DNA of 64,000 nt from Perkinsus marinus ATCC 50983 (lineage: Eukaryota; Perkinsozoa; Perkinsida; Perkinsidae): assembly GCF_000006405.1 (NCBI RefSeq), contig NW_003200415.1, positions 166,753 through 230,752 of the forward strand, given 5' to 3'. The translations under genes were made by a program, and so were the position numbers. Under the pieces are notes generated by a model. It ran no database searches. It was not told the origin of the DNA and saw only the letters and a list, made by a program, of their open reading frames with translations. Shown here one piece after another: positions 44,676-56,728 of this stretch. Each line of letters starts with the position of its first letter. The first letter of the stretch is position 1.

Positions 44676-46178
44676 TTTTTATGATATATCATGGTCCTCC
44701 AATGAGTTCTTCCGGAGTTTGTGCTTTTGATCAGTGTTCAGATCGTGTTGGAACGCAAAAAGTGAATTCTATATGAAGCTGATCCGATCATCAACTCTCC
44801 TTTCGTTACATCCACTCTACTACGACTTCATCAGAGCCTGATTCTTTTTCATTGCATCCAGTCAAGCGCGACTCGGCTACAGCCTTCAAGGCTGAGCCTT
44901 GTTCTCGAGCGCTTCTGGTCTGCTAACTATTTGGTCTACAAGTCAATGCTGATTCTATGGTGCTGTCTCCTATTTCTATGATGCACGCATGCGCATCAGC
45001 CTGAATATTGCCAGTGTGACGCGTGCGCATCTTCTTGACCTCATGATGATGTACGTGCACTATTAACTAACCTCGTTATTTCTGGTCTGTGCTCGATCTA
45101 CTTGAGCTCTCTTATTGCTTCCTATTGTCAGTACGCACTTCCATCTTTCCCCTATGTCTAGCGTTACCAGTTGGGCGAAGCGGGCACGCACCGTACACGG
45201 AGATTCACAACATTAATCTCCTCTTTCCTACATTATAGGATTGTGTTCAGCCCTCGGCTGAGTATACTGGATCGCCACTCGGGTTAAAAAGTCTTGAATC
45301 AAAACCCGCCGCAGGTCAGCTAGTATGCTATTGAAATGCGAGTCAGTGTCAACATACCATTTCAGAAACGTGGAACGACTCCTATTTACTACGTGAGTAC
45401 TAGTGTATGTAGATCTTTCGTACGTCACGGATGACCAAATCATAAATAATTACGCCCAATACGAATTTTCTTCAGCTCCACGATGTCAAAATGCGCCGTT
45501 TCACGATTACAGCACCACGTTCTGCTGTATAGAAGTTTCGAACTTCGCCCGAGGAAGCCAAACTCATACCATCTCGAGCCATACAAGCCTCTTGTGCTTG
45601 GCCGAGGTTACTCCAGTTGACATAGAGGGTAGAGAGGCAACAGGTCCTTTAGGGAGGCCTGAAGAGCCCCGGCGATGTCGATCCTCGTTGGCTCGATACG
45701 TTGGAACCACAAACTACATACGTTGGGACCCATGGCCAGATGGGTCACTGCATCGATTATAGTGTATTGAGGTTGAAAGGCTCAGGAGAAGTCCAAAGCG
45801 ACTGCTTCTGGGGAGGAAGCTAAGAAGGAGGCTCAGAAGGAGAAGGTCCTCGGTCGAATGAGACGTTCCCATCCACTTGGCCGAGTCGTTAACAGGAAAT
45901 GCAGTGTGAGTTTATGAGACATTAAATTGTTGTAACTGTATCTTTTCAGGTCCCCCTCCTCGGTATGAGCGCCAGGGGCATCAATTATCGTGGTATCGTC
46001 AACCTCATGTGTTTGCTGTAAGTGGTAGTGTTTGTTGAACCTTCCCAGCACTGTCATGGCTGCTACGCCATGATACCGTCTCGATCGCCTACATACGCTG
46101 CAACAGCAGAAACGGCTTGGAGAAGGCTTAGAGTATCCTTTTGGCTGATAGACTATGTATTGAGAATTCGTTAGTGTG
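44676..46178. other. Duplicated 3' flank plus mosaic fragments
   Basis: 44676-45270 matches 36396-37030 but lacks inserted text found there. About 45300-45480 is related, inverted, to about 55750-56110. Around 45535-45600 a short piece repeats part of the 34680 region. The DGAT1 N-terminal fragment follows. No intact gene. Confidence 0.6.
45737..46020 (+). pseudogene. DGAT1 N-terminal fragment copy
   Basis: Near-identical to 28932-29218, from the first DGAT1 intron through the exons reading [14 protein letters not shown] and [13 protein letters not shown], then diverging at the next intron. It has no upstream start exon and no downstream catalytic part in continuity. Confidence 0.85.
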
Positions 46179-46185
46179 ATGCATG

Positions 46186-46774
46186 ACCGTAGCCATTTGG
46201 CTCAAGTGTACTCTTTGCTTGTTTATCCCATGGCGAGTAGCGTTCCACAACCAGTACATCGGGGACGAACCGACGCGCCACAACATGGTGACAGCTGTGC
46301 TAATCACTCGACTATCCCCGGTGTAGAGACCGTCGACGATCTGAGCAGGCAGCTGCGTGCATTACGTACGCAGTGTGGCCGAGTCCGCGGTATGCGCCTC
46401 CGCGTTCAGGAGGCCATTGATAACATAATCATTGATGACAACGCGCCAGCCGAACAAGCCAAGGAAGACGACGAAGTAGTGGACGGCCTTCACCGCAAAG
46501 AAGAAGAGCTGACGAACAAGATCGATCCGTTGCAGGCAGACATTGCTGAAGTCACTGTCAAGCTTGATCTTCGATGCTCAACCAAAGAAAGCTCCCAAGC
46601 CAAAGAAAGGGGCCGTTCTCGTGTGGGCTCTCCAACGCCGTCGGCTCGTGCTCGTCAGTAACGTCATCTGAGGAGACCCGATACAATCTATATGAGTCAG
46701 GGGCAGACATGACCGCAGGTGAGCTGCGGCCGCCGACACGGTTGGTAGAGCCAAATCCTTCCATCATGCATGAC
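46186..46774 (+). mobile_element. Retrocopy of a trans-spliced mRNA with relict spliced leader
   Basis: 46186-46206 reads ACCGTAGCCATTTGG followed by CTCAAG. This is the dinoflagellate/perkinsid 22-nt spliced leader with one T missing from its T run. It lies 23 nt before an ATG. The unit is flanked by the 9-bp direct repeat ATGCATGAC at 46179-46187 and 46766-46774. The enclosed gene has no intron, unlike most genes here. No poly-A tract remains at the right end. The direct repeats could be chance. Confidence 0.65.
46230..46661 (+). CDS. Intronless coiled-coil protein in the retrocopy, 143 aa
   Basis: Starts MASSVPQPVHRGRTDAPQHG just after the relict leader. Predicted coiled coil: VDDLSRQLRALRTQCGRVRG, then LHRKEEELTNKIDPLQADIA. 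It ends with a basic Ser-rich tail (GRSRVGSPTPSARARQ). The family is unknown. The frame is intact, so it may be a functional retrogene or simply young. The ATG at 46179 in the same frame would translate the leader itself and is rejected. Confidence 0.5.
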   Translation: MASSVPQPVHRGRTDAPQHGDSCANHSTIPGVETVDDLSRQLRALRTQCGRVRGMRLRVQEAIDNIIIDDNAPAEQAKEDDEVVDGLHRKEEELTNKIDPLQADIAEVTVKLDLRCSTKESSQAKERGRSRVGSPTPSARARQ

Positions 46775-47451
46775 AGAGTACGACAACCACGACTTTCATG
46801 AGGAACACGATACGGAAGGGAGAGTGAAGATCACAACAAAACGAGCTTGAAGCAAGATGGCTACGGCTCAACTCGGACTCATGAGTGCGCACTATCACTA
46901 ACTCGTTATTAATTGCTTATATACTACGCCACTGGAAGCTCAAAGATTATCAAAACCAAACCGAATATCTGTCATCATCACTGGTTGGCCAACCGTTTCT
47001 GATCCAAAGGGCGGTTGCTAACTTCCAGATCCGACCGACCCGGGGATTTGGACACGCCCCCCTGAAGACTCTTCAGTGAAGAGGTCGTCGATTCTTCACC
47101 ACTCCACACTTCGTCATCCAGGTGAAGCCACTCGAGAACGGATACGCCTGGATCAGCCTGATCCCAAACCACCAGAACCCTAGACTTCCCTTCAGCCGAT
47201 CCACCGCGGTGATGAAGCACAGAACATCAGTGGAAGTGTTTATCGCCGTTCTCGTGGGTGAGTAGGAATCTCAATCTCCAACCAACAAAAGTGGGACCGT
47301 GCTCCAACTCGGCGTACACGTCCCCGCCTTGTCCACGAATATAAAGTGGCACTACGTTGGAGTGATTCACAGTGGTGATTCTTTCCCGATTCCCATTATC
47401 CGCATAGAGGATCTTATATCGCCGCGAGCTCAACCGTCTCGCTTGAGTGCC
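46775..47451. other. Spacer with two consecutive minus-strand frames
   Basis: Minus frames at 47227-47496 (SNVVPLYIRGQGGDVYAELE) and 46978-47220 (VLVVWDQADPGVSVLEW) sit end to end and might be pieces of one decayed protein, possibly from a retroelement. I cannot identify it. A 7+1+7 palindrome lies at 47062-47076. Confidence 0.3.
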
Positions 47452-49033
47452 AAGTGCCCTGTAATCTACTCCGTATGACTGGCCGTGGGTGTTCACCTGT
47501 TGTCAGGATCTTATCGGAAAGGATATTGAAATTAGCTGTGCCCAACTTGTACTTGTGGTTGTTGATGTTTTTCACTCTTTTTCACACTTGGATGAGTGAG
47601 GGGAATTGGGTCTCAGGAGTTCAGTTACTTAATCTTGTTAGATATCCTGGCGGAGTTGACCAGGTTCGGAGATCGCGAGTTTTACTTGGACTGGTGGAAT
47701 TCAGTCAATATTAGAGAATATTGGCAGAAATGGAATCTTCCTGTACGTCCCAGAGTGGACTTGAACGGATAGCGGTGCCGTCCTACAGGTTCACTACTTC
47801 ATCCTTCGTCACATGTACATCCCTATGCGAAGGCAACTGGGTCGTAAGTACTAAAGCCCAGTATGGGAAGACATGCACATGGTCAACCACAAGTGTTGGT
47901 GGAAGGAAAATTCTGAGGACATTTTGAGAAATTCTTCTCATTTGTACGAATTCGGGTAGAAGTGCTCAGGAATCAACAGAAATTTTCCGAAATTTTCGCC
48001 CAGTTTTTATATTGTCACCAGCACATGTAACTGACCATGTGAGTACCTCCCACATTGCTCCAGCCCAGTAGATTATCTACTAAGCATGAGTATCTACTGT
48101 AGATACTCTTTATACAGTAGATAGTGTTCTACTGGTAGATGGTCAGGTTCTCTCTGGTATCGTCCATGAGTACATTTGTATGGTGCCGTTTGGTTTGCCG
48201 TTCTACACTGTGGTCACTCAAGGGTTCATAGCACAGGTTATTACATGTCGAGATGGCTGTAGTGCGATCGAGCGTATCGGCTCAGGTACCACTTCTGATC
48301 ATAACAGAGAAGAAGTTCATCAAATAAAGGCCCAACTTAGGGAATTGCAGGGTACCCCCGCTACAATACTTGTACCATTGAAAAGCGCTCGCCAAGATCT
48401 TTCTAATGAGCTATCTCTCACTGGGATATTTTTTGAATTCTACAAGTTATAGACAATAGCACAGTTTATTTGGGGCACCCTATAGAAGAATTAATGAGGT
48501 TCGGGGCTCCAACGAGTCGCGTGTCCATTCGATCGATATTATAATTTATTGTAGTAGTCGAGGATGTTACTACAGGGTGGTGTTCCAAAAAAGGGCCCAT
48601 CCCGTGGTTGTATATATGTAACTTATAACATTGTATATATGTTGTAACCATACACAGTATGGTTGTTTGAGTGTGGCAGTCTTACTCCCTCATGATGTTG
48701 TATTATACTGTATACGGAATGATCGATTCGCCTTGTAATGATGATGAGAGTGACAATGGCAAAAAGGACCAGTTGTGAGTTGATTTCCTAGTGTTGTCTT
48801 TCAGGTGTTCTTCCTACTCAAATACATGTGAGGCGGCTAGTGTGTTTACCCGATTTATTCCGCAAAGTTGACAATACATCGTCGGTTACCGTAAGCTTTG
48901 AAGCTATACTCTGAAAAATGGCCGGCTCAATTTTGATGTTTGGTGTTCCAGTCGTGAATGTTTGAGGTGTATACTGCTTCCCTAGGGTATAACGTGCTTA
49001 TCGTAAGTATTGCATCTGAAGATTTTGTAGTCG
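47452..49033 (+). pseudogene. DGAT1 C-terminal fragment copy
   Basis: Duplicate of 30385-32062. It retains [20 protein letters not shown], the [12 protein letters not shown] region and [13 protein letters not shown]. It lacks part of the [13 protein letters not shown] exon (deleted after RRQLG). It also lacks the segment coding [15 protein letters not shown]: the text jumps from GGGAATTGCA directly to GGGTACCCCC. It is therefore non-functional as an acyltransferase. Confidence 0.85.
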
Positions 49034-50021
49034 CCTATGAACGGATTGAGTTGATTCTCTAGGGCGACCGTGGTTGTTTCAAACTCGAAATGTGTTGTTC
49101 GGGGGGACCTTTGGCTGTAGAGTACTATGGATGCAGACTCAGCCTGATCTCCCTCGTGCTGAACTGATGGGCAGAAAGGCTTTATCGTGACTCGTTGCCG
49201 TCGCATTGAGATTTCCTTTCCCAGTCATCACATACTGCATCTTACACGGTGAAAGTTCGATTCGCAAAAATACTGTATATTAGGCCTCTTATAACATACT
49301 ATACATCTACCTTCCTTGCCCGATACTATTATTATTGTGTTACATCCTAGAATGTAACCAATGTATGATGTAATGCATACCCTAGTCGAAGGAGTTCCTC
49401 AATAGCTAACAGCTAAGGCATGTCTCTCGAACTGTCGGCTGTGAGTGGCTGGCCCTCTCAGTTGATTTCGAATGTCCTCTGCAAAGGAAGCTTTATCGAA
49501 CTCTTCGGCAGTACATGGGCCTCTCTGGTCAGCTAGATCGAGGGCCAGCAGGTCAGGTCTGCGTCGAGGTTCTCCTTCCCAAGTTGTTCTCGCTCCTCAG
49601 GNNNNNNNNNNNNNNNNNNNNNNNNNNNNNNNNNNNNNNNNNNNNNNNNNNNNNNNNNNNNNNNNNNNNNNNNNNNNNNNNNNNNNNNNNNNNNNNNNNN
49701 NAAAGAGACTCTCGCGATGCTGCTGGAACACCTGCATGGGAACACATCAGCAGGACGTAGGTGGCGACTATTCGAATGAGGTACACGACTATCTTCATTT
49801 AGCATATGCTGCGTTGTTGTTCCTGTCGACGCTCTTGCCATGCCTATTGTTGTGACCCTCCACGTGACGTACGGTTGGTCCGAAGATACATCAACGGAGA
49901 ACAGTGGCGTTGCCTTGAATGCAGTGTGAGGCTTCTCGAGGTTATGGACGCTGTTGTGGCGTATCTCCTTCGATAAACTGGCCTCGCTGTCGCGATTACG
50001 GATTCCTGGTTCTGGCTCAGG
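49034..50021. other. Spacer with assembly gap
   Basis: 49602-49701 is 100 N, a scaffold gap of unknown true size. Frames that cross it are meaningless. 49034-49440 shows nothing. Exons of the PHD gene may lie between the gap and 50021. Confidence 0.9.
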
Positions 50022-50469
50022 TATGTGCTGTGTGTCATGTATCGGGCGATAGTACTAGCACCCTGCTGAGGTGTGCTGACTGCGATAGATGCTTCCACCT
50101 CGAATGTGGGCACCACAGTGGGCTCGTCGGAATCGATGCCGATGGGATTATCGATGATGTGAGACCCTTCTTGAGTGTGTTCACGTGCAATTAATTCGAA
50201 AGGTTCAAGTCATGTTGATTATTTCCTAGTAAGAAATTCTTCTACCTTTGAAGGTACGTAGCTCGCACAAACGATGGGTTTGTTCGGAGTGTCAGCAGTG
50301 CTCAAGCTGTCTTTCTCCGCTCAATGAGGGGAGTAGAGTGACTGCCAATGGACGTATATGTTTTAAGTGCTACGATGATCATTCTTCGAACGTGTCCGAG
50401 GTCACAACATGGGATTCACGGAGAAGACCGGGCCTCATTCGAATCCGCAGGAATTGCGATCCCGTGTAG
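50022..50469 (+). CDS. PHD-finger protein, partial
   Basis: Two exons, about 50022-50160 and 50254-50469, joined by an intron beginning GTGAGACCC. The zinc ligands read in order: CAVC, LRCADC, FHLEC, then after the intron WVCSEC and CSSCLSPL with CFKC. This is the Cys4-His-Cys3 pattern of a PHD finger, with the hallmark Trp two residues before the last pair. A further Cys pair suggests an extended PHD or adjacent zinc knuckle. PHD fingers read histone H3 tails. The 5' exons are hidden by or near the N gap, and the end at 50469 assumes no further intron. Confidence 0.7.
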
Positions 50470-51592
50470 CGCCTCATTGTGCCGGCAATTTCCATTCTTT
50501 GGCAAAGAATCTTTTCGCCTCAACTCGGAATCAGGCATGAACTGAGAGCTCGACTGAGAATGTTGCTCCCCAGCGATCACTCCGTAGTTTGTCGATATTG
50601 TCCGCTGTATTAGTCTCGGTATCAACGACTTCCTCTTAATACGTAAAGTGACGATTCACTTTCATGCTTTGTTGCCTCTTCTGGATAGTACAATTGTGAC
50701 ATTCTTGAATTGAACTCTTCCGTCTGATTTCGAGTTTTGAGTTCCTACGCCTCGATTGGTCAACGATGGTGGGCCCACGTGGTAGACGTGCGGAAACCAT
50801 GTATTTGAGCAATAACCGCCAGACATTTCATCGACATTTTATTCGGCGAGGTCGGCTGGATGATGCTTGGTACATTCAGAGGGCTTAGCGTTCCGCGTGA
50901 AAGGAAGCAATTTGGATACAACTCTGGATCATGGATGCACGCTGATACACATTTTCTCCAAGTCTGGAGAGTCCTGCTCCCCCCACTCCACTTTGTTAGC
51001 TGGTGGTGTTGGCCGGAAGGTAGAGGGGATATTGAGAGGGTTCCAACCATAAGTCGCTTTGCTGAACCAAGCATGTGACGGAGACGAAGGCATGTCTCAA
51101 TATCCGCCATCCTTCTAATAAGGGATGCTCAAGCTGGTGGTGAGAGCGCTAGACTATTGACCGAAAGATGACTGGGACTGCTGTGCTGCTTTCCGAAAGC
51201 TCCATCGAAGGGAGGGGATATGACTCTCCAACACATTCGTCGGTTGCGATAGTTGTTATGAAAGACAATTCACACTTGTCCGGATGCCACCGCGCACCTA
51301 GTAGATATCTAACACCGCTGGAGATGGGACGGCAGCATTAGTCGCAATGATGGATAATCCTGGTCACAACGAGATCAATGAAGGTCATATAACGTTAGGA
51401 ACACAGCACTCAAAGTAACCTCAAGAAAACCTTCACCATACGAATCGTTGGCTCATGAGAAATACCCCATCAAAAACATCCTCGTCAACCAAATGTTATA
51501 TATTTGTAGTGCAGGCTCGCGCCTTCTTCGTGTACGAGTAAATACCTGCGGGATGCGAGACAATCGAAACACCCTCACACTCGAAGACTCAC
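50470..51592. other. Gene-poor spacer
   Basis: A 116-codon minus-strand frame (50760-51110) and overlapping plus-strand frames lack domain or splice support. Nothing else seen. Confidence 0.35.
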
Positions 51593-52210
51593 TCAGTCTT
51601 CGACGTTTGCGGCTCGACGAATAATCTCGAGATCGTTCTGCATCCTCCAGTGACCAGAGGAGGCCGGCATGGTCCAGTCGTAGAAGGCAGCACAGTCTAT
51701 CGTCAACACCTTGCCACGTATGCGAAGGAAAGGATACTCCTACCTTCGCTCTTGCATCTAGACCTGAGCAGTTCCAAAGCATACCAGTCGCGGTCACGCT
51801 GACGGATGTAGTGGAAGAGCCCCACGAGAGGGATCACTGGCCAGACCACCACACGACACAAGGTGCCCAACCTGGAATAGACACTGCAGTACTGAAGGAG
51901 TACCATCCAGGTGACACCTGCTGATATTAGCGAAGCGTTGTCTCTCAAGATTGAAGGCGGTGTATGCAGAAGCGACCTCGAAAGCTCCCCGCCATACTCC
52001 GCCGATGCCTCCCTTGGGGAGAGGGACCCCACCCGGCATCGGAGGCCACTTGGCCACTTGCACAGGTCTGGTCTTGCCACTTGAGAGGACATCATAGGAA
52101 GCGGGAGGGGTATGAGTAGGGAGCTTAGGGTCGATGCCAGGTATCCCCTTGCCCGTAGCGAGGGTAGAAGCTTTCTCGGAGATGGAGGCTGGTGCCTTGC
52201 TGGTTGTCAT
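51593..52210 (-). CDS. Small single-membrane-segment protein, three exons
   Basis: On the minus strand the ATG at 52210 gives MTTSKAPASISEKASTLATG, then a Pro/Gly-rich stretch (VAKWPPMPGGVPLPKGGIGG). An intron of about 46 nt starting GTGTCACC joins RFANISR to LGTLCRVVVWPVIPLVGLFH, the membrane segment, followed by YIRQRDRDWYALELL. A 47-nt intron starting GTAGGAG joins CKSE to DCAAFYDWTMPASSGHWRM and the end RRAANVED. The architecture (short N-tail, one helix, charged C-tail) resembles accessory subunits of mitochondrial complexes, but I do not recognise the family. Confidence 0.6.
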
Positions 52211-52559
52211 TGGTGAGGAGCAAACCTGAGCCACTATAAAGAGAGCTACAAGATCACTTTTATCTTGCTCAACTCCTACGGAGCGAAGTGCTTCACGTTT
52301 TCGCAAAAAAGAGCACTGCGTAAATCGCAACAGCGTACGACCCGGGTTCGACCCCTGGTAGGGACAAGTGAAGCTGGAGAAATAAAACCTGTACTTCAAC
52401 ACCACACCGTTGATAGACTCCATTGATTGCTCAACTCGACGAAAACCGTCTAACATCATGAAATGGCCGAGTCGCATTCGACGCATGCGGCATGCCATGC
52501 TTCATACGAGACCTTCGTATCTGCACTCAGGAGCTAGCAGCGATCGCTGCCATGCGCTG
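52211..52559. other. Divergent spacer with tRNA-like T-arm
   Basis: At 52338-52363 (+) GACCCGGGTTCGACCCCTGG resembles a tRNA T-arm/B-box. No complete cloverleaf is found. Probably a relic. Confidence 0.3.
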
Positions 52560-53640
52560 AGTAAGCTGGTACCACTCCTGAAACAACCAATATTGGAGAC
52601 AGGAGCATCAACATGCACCCGCTACGGTATCATCCTCTCCGCTGGTGGTATCGTCACGGACTTCATCAACGTCCTCATCAACCGAGGGAAGCTGACCTCC
52701 TCCACGGCCGCGCAGCTGAGCATTCTCGAGCTCGAGAGCTTTGACCCTCATGGTCAACCTGAACACAATATACTCGAGCAAGCGAATCATTATGCCGCAC
52801 TCAGCGATTCGCTCATCCATTTCCGAGCAGTGCCGACTCGCCTGTAAACTCTGCAGCTTCCAGTGTTCCCTCTCACGTCTCGACTGGTCCAGGGCTGTTC
52901 GAACACGCGCTAGAGTCCCTCGAAGATCCAGTGCCTGGCACTATGCTGCGAACGCAACTTTTCACTCGCCATTTTACTTCTTGCTGCCAACGAATCACTT
53001 GATCAGCCCCTTCGTCACGAAGAGCCTTCAACGCCGAGATCTCTTCTTGCAATTCCTGAACGATTCTCCTGAAAGTTGTGCAATCCCAAAACTCCCCGGG
53101 ACGAGGAACTCACTCGAGCCTGTCGTTATCGCTACGTACGTGACTAGCAGCCGCCTTTAATTCCTTCTTATCAGCGTTCAGAGACTGACACGTGAGCGAG
53201 TGAACAACGTGCGGGACGGTGCGAATCTGCTTACTTCCACTAGAGCTCGCAACTTGACAATATTGTCCTCCTTTTCCCGCCGCTCCTCCTTCAATGCAGC
53301 CACATAGTGGGCACTCCGCCGTAGGCAATCCTTCTTGTGTTCAGCCTCACATCGGAGTGCATCGAGACGGCTGCGGAAAGAGGCGTTCTGAAACCAGTCA
53401 GTGTGCCGTTTAACAGACACTGACGCGATGATTGCAACGTCGGGACCAAAGTGTGATCACCTCAGCCGCCAGGTCGGTGTTGATACGCTTAAGCTTTTCT
53501 ATTGTCGCCATTTGATTAGAGAATCGTTGCGCAGTCTTATCTTCTACTTCTCGTGATGAGCATTTCCTCTCATGCGAGCTCACAGCCGATATCTTCGTTG
53601 GTTCAGAGCTCCCGCAAGAGGTGATCTGGTAAGGAAGCTT
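52560..53640 (-). CDS. Coiled-coil protein, better-preserved copy
   Basis: Minus strand. Clear exon pair: EVEDKTAQRFSNQMATIEKL with KRINTDLAAE, then, after an intron starting GTGATCACAC and ending TTTCAG, NASFRSRLDALRCEAEHKKD followed by CLRRSAHYVAALKEERREKE. Further exons: SLNADKKELKAAASHVRSD, RIVQELQEEISALKALRDEG, and a last one with MRVKALELENAQLRGRGGG and an acidic tail (PSVDEDVDEVRDD). Heptads are obvious. Function is unknown; structural or cytoskeletal is the default guess. The start is unresolved because the reading frame continues upstream of the Met at 53511. Paralogue at 32090-33800. Confidence 0.5.
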
Positions 53641-56600
53641 TCAAGGCTGCCGATCAGTATCCGACTCTCACTTTCTCTCGAGCATGGAGTTCATGGAGCG
53701 ATAGCTCGAGTTGGCGGTATCGATTCTTTAGTACAGCCAGCTCCCTATCGAATGATCGATTGAAGGTTAGGAACAGAGACTCGAACCCCTCTCCCCTAAC
53801 TGTTCGGCTGCCTTCCGCCTTCGGTCTGCCCCAGCCACCCTCTTCACGAGAGCGTCTCCCATATCCCGCAATCGCTCACACTCTCTCTTACTCGCCATGT
53901 GAAGTGAACGATAATGCCTGGCCCCGAGATCGGCTACCTAAGTCCGTTGCTACAGTAACTGCGGAACCGTGCACTCTGTCACTCACTGATGAGCGATCCT
54001 CAAAGGGTTCATTCGGCATGCAGAGGATACTCAGGAACGAGAGAACTGAATACTGTCCCAATCACCAAGAACACAACAAAGATTACACAACAACAAACGG
54101 AGGTCCTTTGCTTACCAGCGACCTGAACACAGAAATTCCATAGACTCTGCCAGCGTCACGCTGGAGCTGGGTAAGATGCTGTACTTCAAACCGGCGGCCC
54201 GGAAACCGGGGCTTGCGTTTGGCAATAGAGGACTGTTAGAAGGTTGAGATTGACTGCAGTGAAACAACTACCCGAATATCGACCTCGCAGTGCACTGAAC
54301 GTTCCCTATCAAAGTTACCACTTTATTGGGTACATACGCTCCATATACATTCGAGGTTCTCAGCCCAGCCTGGGTTGTACTCGTCCAAGCCGCCCTTCGT
54401 ATTATCTGATCTTCGAACTCCGGCGAGAATGCCCCGATCAGCCTCTCCGAGATGTCCTCTACTAGATGAGTCAGTCTGAACGGCGACCAGATCAGAACGC
54501 CGCGGAGACCACCACTCAGTAGTCGCCGACATGAGTGATAGGGTCGCGACTCGTTAATTTCACTGGGTGAATGGAGGTGAATGTACGAAGCGGATTGATC
54601 AGTGCATATACGAAGGCACATCAAAACTGTACTCCGAACTACTAACGGGCAAGAGATGCTCGAGAGGCGGCCGTATTGGATGAAAATCGCCATGAAGGTT
54701 AATAGGTTCGACTAACTGGAGGGAAGCAGGGAAGAACTCTACTATAATGCTCACTCCTCTGACATGCGAACTTACTCCGGCAAATGCATGACCATGCGAG
54801 TCGCATGGAGCATGGCATGTCGTTTTGTTTTCATCGAGTTGAGTAGTCGATGAAGTCCGACCCATTAATGCGACAAGATATCCGGCGCGGTCTATGATAA
54901 GAAGCAAGAATGTACAAGTTTTTCTTCGCTTTCACGGGTTGTCACAGATATTGCGCCAAGATCTACCCCATTAAATTTCTATCTTGGCGCACGAAATTGT
55001 AACGGGTTCGAGTAGATGTAGCGGAAGGGTGTGATGTGATAGTAAAGCCCACGGACTGGATAACACAAGTACGGATGAGCTTGTAGAGCCTCTACAGTAG
55101 AGGTAGCTGAGGTACGGAACCTTAGGGCAGTGACTCAAGAGGAGAGGGAAGGGAAACGTGCCGTCCAGCGTCTGGGCGAACTACCATCACCATTAGCTAT
55201 AGATCTCAGGAAGCACGCAAGCACGTTGATGTGCGCAGGATCCAATAACAAACTAGCCCGCCTGGCGAAAGTGAAGCCTGTGATGGTGGTGTAGAGGCTG
55301 GGAAGGTGTAGATAGTTCTGGACGGCTAACGTAAAGCTCTTCATCAGCAAGATCAGTGAGGTTGTGACATAGGTCGCAGTATTCTTCAGACGCATTCCTT
55401 TGTGTCATTCAAATGACCAAAGCGATACACATATTCTATGAGTAACATCATGGCGATCGCGCCAAGAAATCGTCCGTGAAGCAATTACCGTTTCGGAGGC
55501 TCATGATCGCCATGAACTTAACCCAAAACTACAGACTATTTTCTGACCTATTCGCTTCACCTATCCATTGTTGTGTGATGACCAATGGATCGCCAGACTT
55601 GATCATTGACGTTTTGATGAAGCGAACGGAGTCGTTGTGCGAGTGGTGATCCAAATATATACGGCTCATCGTCAAAATCTCTATCATCGGAATTTTCCCT
55701 TGGGAGAGTGGATACCGCATGCAAAGTCATAAAACGGCACATTCTAACATTGTGGGTCTAAGGGAACTTCGTGTTGAGCGTAAGAATTTATGATTCGCTC
55801 ATCTGTGACGCACGAAAGATCTACATATAGTACTAACGTATTTAATAGGAGTTGTTTCACGTTTTTGAATTGGTATGTTCGTTGGAATTTCGGAATGATT
55901 GTGACCAGCTGATGAAAATTGAGAAAAAATGCATTCTTCCAGAACAAGTGAAGTCATTAGAAATTCATGCAAAACATCAAGTTGACTTGGAAACGCTGTA
56001 GCTGACTTTCACACTTGAACGAGTCCGACATTATTTACTCTTGGATCACTACTTGTCACATTACTTGTTCCCAAACCGATCGGGACGAGGATCTGCACTG
56101 ACTCGCATATCAATTGCATACTAGCCGATATGCGGCGGGTTTTGAACCCGAGTGGATACGCATATCATTGTACAGATGCGAACACAAGCAATGTCATGGG
56201 AAGGAGCGAGTACCTACCCAAGCATGCTCCACAGAGTATTCCGGATAACAACCGACTAGCTGGAGGGGTATGGAGTATCACAATGGTATACCCATTGCGT
56301 ATCGCTGAGTATATGTATATTATATGCGATAGACTCGTTTGGGAGATCTAGCTCGTCATGAGAGTTGGCCACGCCAATCCGAGATAGATTGAGAACCGTA
56401 TGACATCATTCCCACGACTGTTACAGCGTTTGATCTCCATATACTCAGCCACGGGCTGAACACAACCCCATTGTATCGGAAAGAGAAAAATGTGAACAAA
56501 GATGAAGATAAAAATAAATTGTAAAAAATAAAAAGATGAAAAACGTCTGAGAAGAAGGCTGGAGTCGAGTCGCATTGGCTTAGATATAATAAGAAGTGTT

Positions 56601-56728
56601 TCCTATCGAATCAGCTCAATAGAAAGTCCATGGCTTACGGAGCGTTTACGCTCCAACACGATCTGAGCATTGATCAGAGGCAGAAACATCGGAAGCCTCC
56701 ATTGGAGGACCATGACATATCATAAAAC
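53641..56728. other. Duplicated and gene-poor DNA
   Basis: 53641-54190 matches the end of the copy near 33360-33800. A 7+1+7 palindrome at 54150-54164 is shared with 33782-33796, and 54792-54808 is 8+1+8 (arm CCATGCGA). An inverted repeat TGCGCCAAGAT … ATCTTGGCGCA with an 18-nt loop is at about 54948-54987. 55089-55103 is 7+1+7. About 55750-56110 is related, inverted, to 45300-45480. No gene supported. Confidence 0.5.

Noticed and set aside
49472-49855. Frames crossing the N run
   Set aside because: They include unknown bases; the gap length is nominal.
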